A DNA stretch of 64,000 bases from Bryum argenteum (GCA_037043015.1 CM073321.1:5001-69000); one strand, 5' to 3'. Positions 11,534 to 23,703 are shown, numbered from the stretch's first letter. Numbers and translations are program-made. The notes: a model not told the origin generated them from the letters alone.

Positions 11534-13180
11534 TGTTGTCAGCCAAAAAACCACCAAGGAGGTGGCAATTGGTTACAAGGGGATTAACATACAAGATTAC
11601 ATGAAGAGAAGAGGATTAGACGAGAGAAGACAAAGAGAAAACAAGAAGCAAAGGAGAGAAGAAGAAAAAAACCACCGGGGAGGAGAACTCTTTCAACACC
11701 CCCAACTTTGGGAGGTCATTTCTCCCTCCCTATGTATTGGAATACATCATGCCATATATCATTGAAAAGCTCTACTGGCGCTCTATTCACCCTAGAAATT
11801 TCAAAATCATACACCCAAAACTCTGTGACTGATTGCCAAATTATTGCGGCTGACTTGTTTACCGCCGAGGGAAAACCACTGTAAGAAAACCCTAAGTTTT
11901 TTGATGTCTAATAAATAACTTTTAGACTAAAAGACATCTTAAGACTAACGCCAAACATCTTTATAGACATCTTGGTAGACATCCATAGACGTGCCAAGAT
12001 GTCTATAAAGATGTTTGGAGGAAGTCTTAGGATGTCTTATAGTCTAAAAGTTATTTATTAGACATCAAAAAAATCAGGGTTTTCTTATAGTTAACTCTTC
12101 CAATACCCCGACTTCGAGCGCGAATATCTCACTCCCTATAACTCCAATTTGAACGTCCTTACCACCATTGGAAAGCTCTAATAGAGATCTATAATCATGT
12201 CAAATCTCATTGAACTTGGACTAAAATCGAGTGACTGATGGGCATTTGACCGAACGGCCTTGAATGGAGATTGATAGAAAAACACTTGAATTCAATGCAA
12301 CTCCTAACCTAATAGAAAAGGAGGTCAAGATGATTGAGAAGGAGGCCAATACCTTCCTTCTCCTATTTATCAAATATTATAAGAGGAAGAGGGGGAGAAA
12401 CAAGAATTAAGAAGGAGGCGCAAGGCCTTCCTTCTTCTAAAACCTAGACATCATAAAAGAAGGACAAGAAGAGGGAGAAGGAGGCCCATGGCCTTCCTTC
12501 TCCTATTAACTAATTATTACAAAAGAAGAGATAGATAGACGCAAAGAGAGGCTTCCAATTAGTTTGAAAACAAGCTCTTAAGTACAAAATATGGAACCAC
12601 CAAAGTAGCGGCTTACCCTAACCCTAACCAAGGCTCAAAGCCCTAACTAAGGTGTTCTTAGATGAATGTTGTCACTACTTCACACGCTCCATCCTTCAAG
12701 CATCTAATCTATCACCGGCCCCATTAATGCAAGTAGCTCACACATACCACCCAAAGTTAAGTGAATAAAATCAAGACAAACAATCATAAACACTAACATG
12801 GACATCTAAGGTTAAATGTGAAAGGCCGACGGTAAAATGTCCGAGTCTAATTTAAGCAACTAGCCTATTTTTACTTTTTGGGTTCACTAGGGGGGATCTT
12901 CCCTCCTCTAGTCCTTCCCCATCATTCATTGGATTCACTAGGGGGGATCTTCCTTCCTCTAGTCCTTCTCCACTAATTCTAACCTAAAGCTTAATTCCGC
13001 GCCAAACAATCTACCGAAGGCCTTCGAACAACTAACTCTTAACATACATATTACATTCATAATTAAATTATCCTAATTGCATCAATTTACTTCCAAATGA
13101 CATGGTTTGCTAACTTTTCATTAATAAAAACTACATTAAATGATACTTTAACAAGAGCGTGTTTACACGCTCTCATAGGT
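11534..13180 (+). repeat. Dispersed repeat, copy 1
   Basis: Begins near AAAAAACCACCAAGGAGGTGG and ends near the TTACACGCTCTC string. It includes purine-rich gaagaaga tracts, a GGCTTACCCTA block and two copies of the string CACTAGGGGGGATCTTCC. Copy 2 lies at 13340-14490 and an inverted copy at 53600-54500. Copy 1 is longer partly because it contains the MITE at 11877-12092. Probably a non-autonomous retroelement LTR family; no protein coding was found. Confidence 0.6.
11877..12092. mobile_element. 216-bp CACTA-type MITE
   Basis: Almost perfect inverted repeat over its full length. The left end is CACTGTAAGAAAACCC; the right end is the complement of AACTATAAGAAAACCC. A 3-bp AAC duplication lies on each side (11874-11876 and 12093-12095). 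The arms share TTTTTTGATGTCTAATAAAT and GACTA-rich subterminal text. TIR and 3-bp duplication fit the CACTA/EnSpm superfamily. It sits inside repeat copy 1 and must be younger than it. Confidence 0.8.
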
Positions 13181-13339
13181 GGTGGTCATCTGGGACGACT
13201 CAAAGTGGAGAAGAACCCAAACTATTGCTAAGAAATCAATGATTAACGGGCGACACGCTCATTAGATAATTGTCTTCCAAGCAATGGACCTTTAAGGCTA
13301 GCAAGCCTATATAGAAAGCTTCCGTCAAACGCACCATTT

Positions 13340-14490
13340 TGTGAGTGAAAAAACCACCAAGGAGGTGGCAATTGGTCACAAGGGGATTAAGGAACAAGAT
13401 TACATGAAGAGAAGAAGAAGAGAGAAGAGGAGAAAAAAAGAGAATGAGGGAGAAAGGAAAGAAGAAGAAAAGAACCACCGGCTGGATGCCTTGGAAGTGA
13501 CCTGTAGTCTTTTGATCACCATTTGTCTATTTCCAAATTAGACATGTCATTAACCAATAGAAAGCTACTAAAGAGATCTACCATTATCTTAAATCTTGAA
13601 GTATTTGGACAAAAACTGAGGTACAGAGGCGGAAAAAACTGAGAGGTAGTTAATGGGAGTTGATAGAATTGATAGAAGAGGCCCACGGCCTCCTTCTACC
13701 AACAATTAAGCAATTCAAGAAGAGATCAAGAGAAACAAAATTGAGAGGGTAGTCCACCTACCTCCCTACTCCTACTCTAATTAAGTATTACAAAGAAGAA
13801 GACGTAGACAAACAAGAGATTGATGAGACAAACAAGATGGAGGAGAAGGAGGCCCTTGGTCTTCCTTCTCTTACTCTTACTAGATTGAGTGGTCAAGATA
13901 GCTTGGAAACAAGCTATTAAGTATAAAGTAGGAGCCGCCAAAGAGGCGGCTTACCCTAGCCCTAACTAAGGCTCAAGCCCTAACTAGGCCTCTAAGGATG
14001 AATGGTGCTCCTCCACAGTGTGCCATCTTGAAGAACCTTCATAATGGATGTAACTCACAACTACCACCACGAAGTTAAATGAACAAAACCGAGACAATCA
14101 AGCCATAAACACAAACATGAACATTAAAAGCTAATTGTGCAAGGCTCATGGTAGAACACTCAAACCTAAATTAAGCAATTAACCATATTCTTAATTCAAG
14201 GATTCACTAGGGGAGATCTTCCCTCCTCTAGTCCTTCTCCATCATCAATTGGATCCACTAGGGGGGATCTTATCTCCTCTAGTCTTTTCATACTAAATCT
14301 AACCTAAAGCTTAAATTAGTACCAAACGTCCTATCTGAAGCCATGCAACAACCATCTTCTAACATGCATATTGTATTCACAATTTAATTAATTTAAACTT
14401 CATCAAATTACTTCATAAAGGCATTGCTTGTTAACATTACATTCATAAAGGTAACAAATAAACAATAACAAAACAAGAGAGTCACTTTGA
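13340..14490 (+). repeat. Dispersed repeat, copy 2
   Basis: Direct copy of 11534-13180 without the MITE. It shares the CCACCAAGGAGGTGGCAATTG start, the GGCGGCTTACCCTA block and the CACTAGGGGxGATCTT doublet. Purine-rich simple tracts make the open frame at 13341-13541 meaningless. Confidence 0.6.
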
Positions 14491-14643
14491 GCTCTCACAC
14501 CTGTCCTCCGGGTGTTGCTCCGTCGTATCCGGAGAGACTTCTTGGGTTCCTGCGGTGATGGCCCCCGGAGCTACTGAGTTCTCCTGCTCTTCTACCTATT
14601 CCGGAGCGCCTTGAGCTTCGATGGTGGGCTCCTCCGTTTCGAT

Positions 14644-14889
14644 CTATTCCTCCCTGACCTCCATTTCCTCCCCTTTGGACACCGGCTGAGGGCCAAACTC
14701 CTCGGGTGGACCGGTAGTAGGCTTTGTCCCCTCCCTCTCTGGTGTGATTCCCCTAGCCTGCTGTTGAGGAGGAGACATCGCGTACGGATCCTCATCCGGT
14801 TTATGGGGCGGGTCCCCTATCACTTCTTCCCCTAAGTCCGCCGCATTCTCCTCCATGGGGACCCCAATAGGTTCCGGTGTTGGATCCAC
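14644..14889 (-). CDS. Pro/Glu-rich hypothetical fragment
   Basis: An 81-codon frame rich in Pro, Glu and Gly on the strand opposite to the flanking repeats, just inside the right LTR-like repeat. It could be the start of a gag-like polyprotein reading leftward, since it lies next to the LTR on the side where gag would begin. No zinc knuckle or capsid signature is seen and the frame is short. Low certainty. Confidence 0.25.
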   Translation of the reverse strand: MDPTPEPIGVPMEENAADLGEEVIGDPPHKPDEDPYAMSPPQQQARGITPEREGTKPTTGPPEEFGPQPVSKGEEMEVREE

Positions 14890-14922
14890 CTGCCTCTCCT
14901 CCGAAGGGACCCCTGGTGCCTC

Positions 14923-15181
14923 TGTCGTGAGTTACCAAACCAAGTAGGACCAAAACAACCCAATTCAGCACAAATACTTAACAAAAATGTCCACCTTCCT
15001 GGTAACGTTCCTCGGAGACTCTGTGAAGTGTGAAACAAGAGTCAGTCCTGTGTAGACTACCGGTTTTACGCTACAACAACCTACTGCAATCTGGTTGGCA
15101 GGACCGATGACTCACACTATCGGATCCGGTCAGCCTCAAACCAAAACCCCAGGGTAACAGGCCTAACCGGGTAATTCCTGG
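14923..15181. repeat. Right direct repeat (LTR-like), truncated
   Basis: Direct repeat of 10261-10515, cut at 15181 by the junction with hAT coding sequence. Confidence 0.75.
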
Positions 15182-15791
15182 ACATGCTTCTCAAGATCAC
15201 GAATGATATGCCAAGCTTTTACAGTACTAGGAGTTCTGCCATCAAATGCTCTCGGCACATAGACTACACGGGCCACCACATCCCGTAATTTTTTGCATTG
15301 CTCCCAAAATTCGTCGCTCAAAACCACATCTTGACCTTACGGTAGAATATAATCTTATCTCTAGGTGATACTATCTTCTTTGAGGTATAGGCTGTTAACA
15401 AAGGATCAACAATAACTTGCTCCAATGATGTCTTGATCTCCAAGAAACGATCTATTATTGGCTAGCAAATCTTGTTTTTCCACGCATCAGTAAGCTGAAT
15501 CTCGCCTCATGTTTACGAAACACCGCTAGGGGCATTTGCCGCCTCTTGATAAAATAAAAACCAATCTCTTTGCCACTAACAAACTTATTGCCATCCATCG
15601 AGCCTTGCTTGAATCCTCCAACAACAAGTCCATTGCATGTGACAAACACCCTTGCATAAATATGTGTGGATATTTCACAAGGATTGTTCGCGAGGCATTG
15701 AGCATCACAGAAGCATTGTTAGTGCATAAGAGGACAATGTACTCTTGTCCAACTTGTTCTATGTACTCCAATATGAGAGATGACACGTACA
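15182..15791 (-). pseudogene. hAT transposase, catalytic-region piece (downstream part)
   Basis: Read leftward from 15791 it continues, in frame and in sense, the N-terminal piece at 49638-50453 across the gypsy insertion. It contains the hAT/DUF659 signature T-N-N-A-S-V-M followed by K-Y-P-H and G-C-L-S-H-A-M-D-L-L-L-E-D. Further on (about 15340-15182) comes a segment with W-E-Q-C and A-W-H-I-I-R-D-L-E. Internal frame breaks are present. The piece stops at 15181 against the LTR-like repeat, so the C-terminal dimerisation domain is missing. Non-functional. Confidence 0.85.
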
Positions 15792-16529
15792 TGTTAGCCC
15801 GGTAAATATAAAAGTGCTTTGTGAGCCTACTCAATTCGATCAATGTCCGTATTTTTCAGGCAGCATAGGGTGCCTTGGTGTAGTAAGAGAGGGAAGAGGT
15901 ACAGACTTAAAGGAACAACGTTCAAGGGAACAGTAGGGGAACCGTCTATGGTGATCGTTGACAGCAAGGTTTACTTCAAGTGAACACTCGGCTAACTCAA
16001 TGGTGACCTAGGGTGCTTTCGCGAGCCTCAGAAGTAGGCGTCATTAGAATCAACGGTGACTTCGTAGTATTGAGGGAAAGTGAAGTTCGGCCTCTTAGCC
16101 GGCGAAGACGTGAGAGAAGTAAGGGTGGTGAGATTGGTTAGACAACCACAGTTGCCTTACGTTGGCTATTGAACAGACAAGGAAGGGGGAGTTGTTCCCT
16201 CGGAGAATCGCCCAAGGCAGGCAACGACGTTAGAGTAGCTCAATTAGCCAAGAAAGAGGGCAAGTACAAGAGTAGCAAGAAGAGCATAACGTAAGAGAAA
16301 CATATAGAGAAAAGAATGGCCTTTTGCCTTCTATTGATAACGTAATAAGAGTACAAGATTTTGTAACCCCTAGTCTTACGTCTCAATGCCCTAACAAAAA
16401 AAGGTCCCTACTATGTGTTTGTCACGCTCTTAAGTATCGCTGATGTCTCCCCAGTCTTCTGCTGCCGATCCATGGCTTTATCCTCCTGGGTTAACTGCAC
16501 CCCTGTTGTCAACGTTGGCTCGGGTAACA
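15792..16529 (-). repeat. Gypsy LTR, left copy (3' LTR)
   Basis: Starts TGTTAGCCCGG and ends GGGTAACA. Aligns with 48973-49632 over its length, including GTGCTTTGTGAGCCTACTCA and GGTGTAGTAAGAGAGGGAAG, with an extra ~80-bp block around 16290-16400. Many substitutions separate the copies, so the insertion is old. Confidence 0.85.
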
Positions 16530-18830
16530 TTTTGCCTTCCTTGTGAGAGCGCAATCCGTCCTCGGATTGGTCAACGGCGGGATGTTTGTTCTGCAGGTTG
16601 TCTGTTGGCTCAAGTGACTTTCCGAGGCATTTGATGTCCTTGTCGAGGTGGTACCTCCCCACCATAGAGGACTTTAATAGCCGCAACAGTCCCTCGATGT
16701 ACAAGGGATTTGTTACGGACATTGATGGCGTAGGTGTAGATGTCGTGGACTGTCTTTCCTAACATCTTGTTACTCCCTGGGCAAGTGACATTGGTGGCTT
16801 ATAGGTTGGAGAATATCCGTGCTAAGTCGGGGTAGTCAACAAAGTACTTGGAGTCCTCTTCCTGAGCGTTGCTGATCTCCTCTTTGTCGTCGCTAGTGTC
16901 TCGTGTCGGTACACCCCACGATGCATCATCTGACAGTCCAATCAAGTGTTTTCTATGTTGAGCAAATGATCTAGGTGTGGAGTTTACCGATAGTCGTTGT
17001 GGGCTTGGCAACGTAGGTTTTGGCGAGGGTTGATGAATGGGGGCGGTCTCCTCCGGCGGTGGTGGTCGTGGGGACGTCAACGGCGTCTTATCGGCATCGG
17101 TGAAGTGATCGGGTATCTGTACTTGGTCCTCATGTTGCTCCACCGGTACCACTTGAAATCTCTCCTCATGTACAGTTAGGTCAATAATAGTGGATTGGTC
17201 ATCAGTAGAGGGCACCATGGTACCTTACGCAAATGGCAGACAGTTACTTATTTCGTCTTCTGCCAAGTCGCCGGTAGTGGCCGTATCAATTACTTCGAGA
17301 CTAGTTGGGTTGTCGTAGGACCCTTGGTAATCCGGCTCGTCCAATCCTAAATCCCTATGTGCTTCGTCGACACATTGCATCATAAAATCCTCTCGCAACG
17401 TTTGGCTTGCAGGGTATTTGCACATTGTCTTGAACATTATTGACGCAATTGCATTGGCAGCATTGTTCACCTATAGCCTCTTGTAGGCCTCAAAGTTGTC
17501 GATGTTGTTCTGCTGCTCCCTCTGCTGCATGGCCTCTGCGGGGGTTCCTTGTTGCCATTGGTTGGCGTCCGAGAGCTGTTGGAATTGCTCCCGGAGTGAT
17601 GCCTGGTTGGCCTCCAGGGCCTTAACATAGACTTGTGCTAGGTCACGCTCTTGCTCAATTGTTCGTATATAATTGTTGGCCGTCTGTAGGTCTTATTCTA
17701 GGATGCCAACTCTGATGCTCGATAGCTGCTTGACATCCTTTGGTTGGCTCAAGTCACGCTAAAGCTGTAACAACTTCTCTTCCCTCTTGCGTACTTCAGC
17801 ATTTGCGGCTCGCAACTTCCGAGCATTATCGACTTCTAATTTGTGCAAACGGATTTCTAGGGCACCTCTGTTGGCTTCGGTGGCGTCAAACTGTGCCAGT
17901 AGTGTTTGTACGCACAGAGTTAGAGCATTGGCTTATGCATGTAGCTGCTCCGGAGGCGAATTTTGTGTTGCCTCTCCGGATGTCTGCGCCTCAAATTGGA
18001 TTCAAGGGCGCGTGTTCGAACTAGGCATTGTAGTGGTTGGCACAGGCAACGGTGGCAGTGGTGGGTTGCTATGCTGATGTTGTTGGATGTCTGCAAACGT
18101 CATCAGTGGAGGCATCGACCGATGCTCCTTGTGGTACGCCAACGTTCGATTGATGAAGGCAAAAAAGAAGGGGCCAATGGGGCTTGCATACCCTCGCTTG
18201 CGCTGGTAGTTTTTCAACTCGAGTCGCAGATTTTGCTCCATCAGAAGCCCCTAGTTGATCTTGGCTCCGGCCTTTGTCAACAGTAGCAGTTCCATTCATT
18301 GCGGTGCGATGTTGTTGCAATTGATACGGAAGTAGATCTGGCTAATTATACCACAAACCCGCACGTACCAGGGCTCGGAAAGTGCGGCGCCTACGTGCCG
18401 AACATTGTATCCCTTGCCTTGGTCAAGGTTCATATTTGGCAACCTCTCCTGCAAGTCGGGTTTCTCATACCCGCAATCCTCCGTCCACCTCGTGAGTCCT
18501 GTTCCATCCCACCAAGACTGCTGGAATAGATGATAGGACGAGAACTGCACCTCCACGCCATCCACGATGCCCGTTGGAAATGTATTCGCGTCGGCATGCA
18601 TCACCGTGGTGTCGATGAATTGACGGCAAAGACCGATGTCTAGCTGCCAGAGGTGCATGTAGTCTCGGGGGCGTTGAATGCCTCTGCTGCCCACACGGTG
18701 TCAATTCTAGAAATCCAATCCGTCATGTGTTTGGAAGTGTGAAAAGGAGGCAACTGAGGAGGTCGCTGCGTGTCTCTTTGTCGCTAAGCCATGGTTATAA
18801 AAGGTAGGCGAAAAACACGGAGGGGCAACG
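16411..18830 (-). pseudogene. Extra 3' ORF of the gypsy element, unknown function, broken
   Basis: A run of minus-strand frames lies between the integrase end and the 3' LTR: 18296-18694, 18002-18241, a coiled-coil stretch around 17470-17980, 17225-17470, 16799-17218 and 16411-16722. Together they could encode one protein of 700 or more residues, broken by several stops and frameshifts. It starts near an ATG at about 18789 that follows a TATA-like TTTTATAA. It has a Trp-rich N-terminal region, a long helical middle, and a Pro/Asp/Glu-rich tail with an I-I-D-L-T (SUMO-interaction-like) string. I do not recognise a family. The position is that of env-like or accessory ORFs in plant gypsy elements, or a captured host gene. 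A diverged inverted copy of its end is at 51430-51915. Confidence 0.5.
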
Positions 18831-19154
18831 GTGTGAGTGAGTAACGCTGCAAGGGCTGAAGACAAAGGCAGAGTGAGAGAGTGAGTGAGGGCGAGAGCAG
18901 CGAGACTGGGCGTAAGTTGGCTTGGCGCAGAAAGAGAGGCACTCATTGCCAGTGCTCCCTCATAAGTAGCCCCTAGTGCCTGAAATAATGGATGTCTTTG
19001 GCAGCGGGAAGTTGCCTGATGGAATAGAAAATGAGTGTCTGGGGGTATGTTTGGCGGCATGGATAGGCTTTTGAGTGCCTACAATTGTTGGCGGCAGGTT
19101 GTCAATTATGGAGTTATCATGGTTGGCGTTGATGGCCTAATCACCCGGACATCT

Positions 19155-20208
19155 CTATTGGCTATGATGATTGTACCCCTTATTACATGGGGTATCATGG
19201 GCAACATGGATGTGTTTAATGTGTACGACCATGATGGCATCCCCCCCTTCTTTGTTGCCTGGGGTTGGTGTAGCTGTTTCTGCAGGTTCTGTCTGCGTTA
19301 CCAACTGTTGCGCTTCATTAACTAAGCTGTCATATAGTTGCCTCAGACTAAGTCTTGGCTCTGTCTGGTTGTTCTGGCCGTGGTTGTGTTTGAGCTTGGC
19401 GGAGTTGACAATGGTTGTCTGTGTATCAAAGTTGTCTTCGTTGACAAGCAGCATTGTGTTGTTGCTTTTGTGAAACACACGTGGAGGTTCAGACCCTTCA
19501 ATGTATCTGGTAGTAAGTGCGTGTTTGTGTAAGATGCTTCTGTGAGCGTCATCGCGGAGTTCTTTCAACTTATGGATATCTTCCATCATGGCTGCCAACA
19601 CCCGATAAGGTGCAATGGTCTCAATTTCTTCCCCATCTTTGGAATGGTCTCAACGGAGGTATGGGTTTCAGGGGCATTTTTCCTTGGTATTGGAAATTTG
19701 TAGTTGCTGTTTGACACACATACCAATTGATATAAGCGAAGGTGTCTTTGTGCAACGTCGGCCACCAGTATTTTGCTGCCAATATCTTCTTGATCGTTGT
19801 TTCCGGTCCTAAATGCCCTCCTGCTAGCTCATCGTGTAAGTGAGAAATGATTGTTTGTTGCTCGTGAGATGGCACGCACAAACGAATCTTGTAGTCTGGT
19901 CCTTTGCGGTATAACTGCCCTTTAACAATTGTGTATAGCAATGTGGTGCGTACAAATTTGATCTTTTGTATTCCTATAACACCTTCAAGAAGTCCTCCTT
20001 GGGTTAGATCTCCCACGATTTGTTGCCTCCAGTCGTTGTCTTTTGGTAACTCCGTTGTCTGTATAGTCGCCGTTTGTATGTATGGTTCATTGAATGAGTC
20101 ATCAATGCCTTCCTCAGTCGTGTTGGTGTCTCGAGACAAATAATCCGCCACTATGTGTCTCTTACCTCGAATGTATACTACTTCAAAATCGTACTCCATA
20201 AGAATCAT
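19155..20208 (-). pseudogene. Gypsy RNase H end and integrase, catalytic core deleted
   Basis: 20208-19621 begins with the end of RNase H (a D-Y-L-S-R string). It then has an integrase zinc-finger region (H-L-H-D-E-x-A-G-G-H-x-G near 19830, C near 19720) and F-Q-R-W-G. In intact gypsy integrases the D,D-35-E core follows here. Instead the sequence jumps at about 19610 to a C-terminal type segment (L-R-D-D-A-H-R) and then a Q/T/N-rich tail to 19155. The core of roughly 150 residues is absent, so integration activity is lost. Confidence 0.75.
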
Positions 20209-20214
20209 GATCCA

Positions 20215-22396
20215 TCACGCAACTCTCCCAGTAATCAATGGCTGATTCACGAGATAAGACAGACTGTGATAATCCACCATGAACCTAAATTTGTTCTCGA
20301 GCAAGTAGTGTCGAAATTTCTTCACGGCATATATCATGGCGAGCGCTTCCCTTTCTGTGGTTGAATAATTCCTTTCCGCCTGATTATGTAGTCTGTTAGC
20401 GTAGGCGACAGGTTGATCATGTTTGCCATCCACATTTTGGGCTATCATGACCCCCACGGCAATCTGAGAGGCGTCTGTGTGTACATGGAATGGTTTCGTC
20501 CACTTTGGTGCCAACAGTATGGGTGCCTTTGAATATGCTTGTTTAATTTTTTCTAAGGCAACTTAGGCTTCTGGTGTCGAGTCGCGTAGGTATGAATAGC
20601 CAACTTGGTTCAACTTGGTTATCGAAGCAATCATATGGGCCAATTTCTCGATGAACATTATTTTAAACGGAGACAAATCGAACAGCCTCTGTACGCCATT
20701 CTGAGCAGTCGGAGGAGTCATGTCCATAATGTCTTGAATCTTGGCCGGATCGGGGAGTTTGCCATATTTGCACACAATATATTCCAGTAATACTTCTGCA
20801 AAGAACAGAAACATACATTTGACTGCGTTTAGACGAACTCCATTACGTCGACAAGCTTGGAAGATTTGCCTTAGGTGGTCAACGTGGTCTTTCATTCGCC
20901 CTTATGCAGTTCCATCATCCAAGTATATGCAAAAAAACCTTTTTAAGTAAAGACGAAATATTAACTCCATGACTCTCTGGAATGTCATCAGTGCATTTGT
21001 AGCTCCAAATGGCATCGTTTCAAATTGATAAGGCCCCCACTCCGTCGAAAATGCCATCTTGTTTTTGTCTTGTTCTGCCATGGTAATATCCTGAGAAACA
21101 ATCCAAGAACAAATACATTTCTTGTCCATCAACTTCATCTATGATTTCCTCCATGTGTGGCAACGGGTAGTGATCTTTCCTTCTGGCGGCATTTCGTTTT
21201 TGAAAGTCTACACAGATACGCAAGGCACCATTCTTTTTGGGTATAATAACCATGGAAGACAAGCAAGGGGCGTCGTCGACTGGTGAGATGAACTTGGCAC
21301 TAAGTAACTTTTCTAGCTCAGTTGCCACTTTGGCACTATAGTTTGGATTTATCCGATATCTTTGTTGTTGGACTGGTTGTGTGTGGGGCTTCAAATCAAT
21401 TGTATGTTCTGCTATGTTCCTTGGTATTTCATTGTGGTCCTTATGTGTCCATGGAAATATGTCCTGATATTCTTTGAATAGTGCAATCGTTGCCTGTGGG
21501 ATGGCATCAGGTGCGTCACCGTTGATTTTTACATACCTTGGTTCTTCATTGCTGCCCAGGTTGACTAATTTGATTTTCTCCTTGGCGCTGTTGATCCATC
21601 TAGTGACAACAGGTTCCTCCAGTGCCTTTGTAGCCGGGGTGGCGTTCACCGTATTGGCTTCTTGGACTTCTTTTGTAGAACGAGAAGGTATGTCTGAAGC
21701 TTCCTCATGTGGTACAAGGCTGGCCAAGTGTATTTTGGCAACAGAGATTAACGAGAGGTCTGCGTGGAAATCTAATGCTTCTTGTTCTTGGGTTAAGGCC
21801 TTGACCCAATATATCCCTGCTTTGTTGCGAATTTGGCGAGCTTTAGCTTTGGTGATGCATCTGTCCGTTGGGATCACCACTGTTTTGTCATGGTGCTGCA
21901 ACCAAATTTGATTCCGTGCCCAATGATGTACTGCATCCACGTCTCGCAACCATGGTCTAAACAGTGTGATAGGGAAATTAGTGCTATCATGCATATCAAT
22001 AATGACAAAGGTTGTCGGTGTGGATACGCCATGCGTAATGATAGCCACAATAGCTAAAATTTTGAGAGGCGTCACTAGAGCATCGTAAGCCATCCTTAAT
22101 ATGAACATGGCCATCTTAGGTGACGGTAGGCCTAAGTGTTGTCGGAGACTATCTCTTATAGCGATGACACCGGAGCCTCCATCTACTAAGACGTTAGACA
22201 ACTTGTGTTGGCCTAGTCGCAAATGTATCACAGCGGCGTCTGGATCAATCGTAGTATTGTTGGAGTCCACAGTCATCAAAGCTGTCGTAGTCTTTGGCAA
22301 GGCAGTCTGTTGCAAGTATTTTTGCAATTCACGGCTAATCTTTAGCAAGCTAGTTAACGAGATACTTACAGTGGTGTTGTCGAGTACTTGCTGCAT
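20215..22396 (-). pseudogene. Gypsy protease, reverse transcriptase and RNase H
   Basis: Protease: a V-D-G-G-S-G motif near 22165, the form used by many plant gypsy elements. Reverse transcriptase: a conserved P-x-x-M-E-E-I-I-D region near 21150 and the catalytic Y-L-D-D near 20915. A stop codon lies a few residues after Y-L-D-D and a frame break near 20560. RNase H: H-T-D-A-S near 20480 with T-x-x-E-R-E-A-L near 20350. Order and spacing are typical of Ty3/gypsy pol. The lesions make it inactive. Confidence 0.9.
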
Positions 22397-23004
22397 ATTG
22401 ACATTTGAGGGCGACTCTAGGTCTTCTTGGATTTGCTTTCAAATGTTGTGCTATCGTTTCCAATGTTATTCTGGAAATCGCTTGCGATGTTCTACAACAT
22501 GTTTTGGTGCTGTAGCCTTGGATCTCCTGGTGCCGGTTGCGGTGCTAATGGTGGAGACATTGGTTTCAGACCCATGGACTTCTGTCAATGTCACCCCTCC
22601 TCCACCTATTCCGGCTGGGTTTTTGGTTGTCCATAGACGTCGTAGTCTAGTTGTTTGTTTCTAAGAAGGGACAATTCTCGGAAACCATCGATGTTTAAGG
22701 ACGGAATATTGCCCTCGCCTATGGTGCACGGAGCCACATTCCCAACATCCGTCACTTCTACCAGGCTGAAAGGCGTCTACATGGACTTCTTCTAGGTACA
22801 TGGGAGTAGTAGTAGGGCGTGGTCACCTTGTGTCATCATTGCGAGTGTTGCCCAAAGCGAACCAACAATGCCCATTGTGTACTTTTCCACAAGTTGTTTA
22901 TAAGGTCAATGTTATACAAGCATCATTTTGTTGGGTTGGTAAAGGCAACAGGGGAACTTGGGTTCTATTGAGTAGCCCTAGCTCTCTACTGATGTTGTTG
23001 GCGG

Positions 23005-23703
23005 CTAGTAGCATGTCTCGCACGGTCCCACTCCCCTAATCACCATGCCTTGTTGAATCCAAGGTAACAGTCTCTTCTTGAACCATACACACAAGTAGTC
23101 TTCTGTTGGCCTCTGATTGAGTTTGTCTACCAAATGTTTGAATCGGTCATAGAATGTGTCTACAATTTCTCCTTTTTCTTGCGTGATATTTCCTAAGGCA
23201 CGGAGTATTTCAGAAGGCGTCTTTAGCTTTCGAAGTTTCTGTAGGAAACTTCTTTCCATGTCTTCCCAGGTAGGATTGACATGTTCGGCTTCAAAGTCAA
23301 TATACCAATTAATGTGGTTCCCCTGTAACGTAGTACCGAAGATGTTTTGTAAGTCAGCAGTGGTGGAGACTCTATTAGTGTGGGCTATAACTTCAAAGCG
23401 CCGGGTATGCAAGTCGGGGTCAACAGCGTTGTCAAACATCCGATATGGTGTCTTAGGCAACTTAATGAGTCTATCACTTTCTCCTGAGTCCATTGATGTG
23501 GCTATAGTAGGATTTACAGAAGGCACCGATGTCGACAGTGATGGCATCGTTGCAATCCCTGGGCTAGGTATGGCAGCCGAAGTGGTTGTGCCTTGCAAGT
23601 GCTCATATTGGTAACTAAGCATTTCCAATTTGGCATTGTAGCGTCATTTTTGGCAACAAGGTCTGTCATTTGATGCTTCATCCATTGTAAAAATTTGTTG
23701 GTA
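23005..23703 (-). pseudogene. Gypsy gag, main part (downstream of the CACTA insertion)
   Basis: Contains the plant gypsy capsid pattern (W-Y-I-D-F-E, then W-E-D-M-E-R-S-F-L-Q-K-L, then Y-D-R-F-K-H-L-V) around 23130-23320. The first 22 or so codons lie at 48837-48901 beyond the CACTA element, and the two parts meet at the GTA duplicated target site. A one-base shift lies just after the junction, near 23645. A degenerate zinc-knuckle-like C-W-E-C-G motif follows near 22720. Confidence 0.8.

Larger units (their letters stand above)
10261..15181. mobile_element. LTR-like composite element, truncated on the right
   Basis: About 250 bp starting TGTCGTGAGTTACC is repeated in direct orientation at 10261-10515 and 14923-15181 with only scattered differences. 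This fits the LTRs of an old retroelement, but neither a clear primer-binding site nor a pol gene is visible inside. The interior holds two copies of another repeat, a MITE and a Pro-rich minus-strand frame. The right copy stops abruptly at 15181, where hAT coding sequence begins, so the full LTR length is unknown. It could instead be a non-autonomous (LARD/TRIM-like) element. Confidence 0.5.

Noticed and set aside
21474..22664. Plus-strand frames of 145 and 187 codons
   Set aside because: Antisense shadows of the minus-strand gypsy protease/reverse transcriptase.
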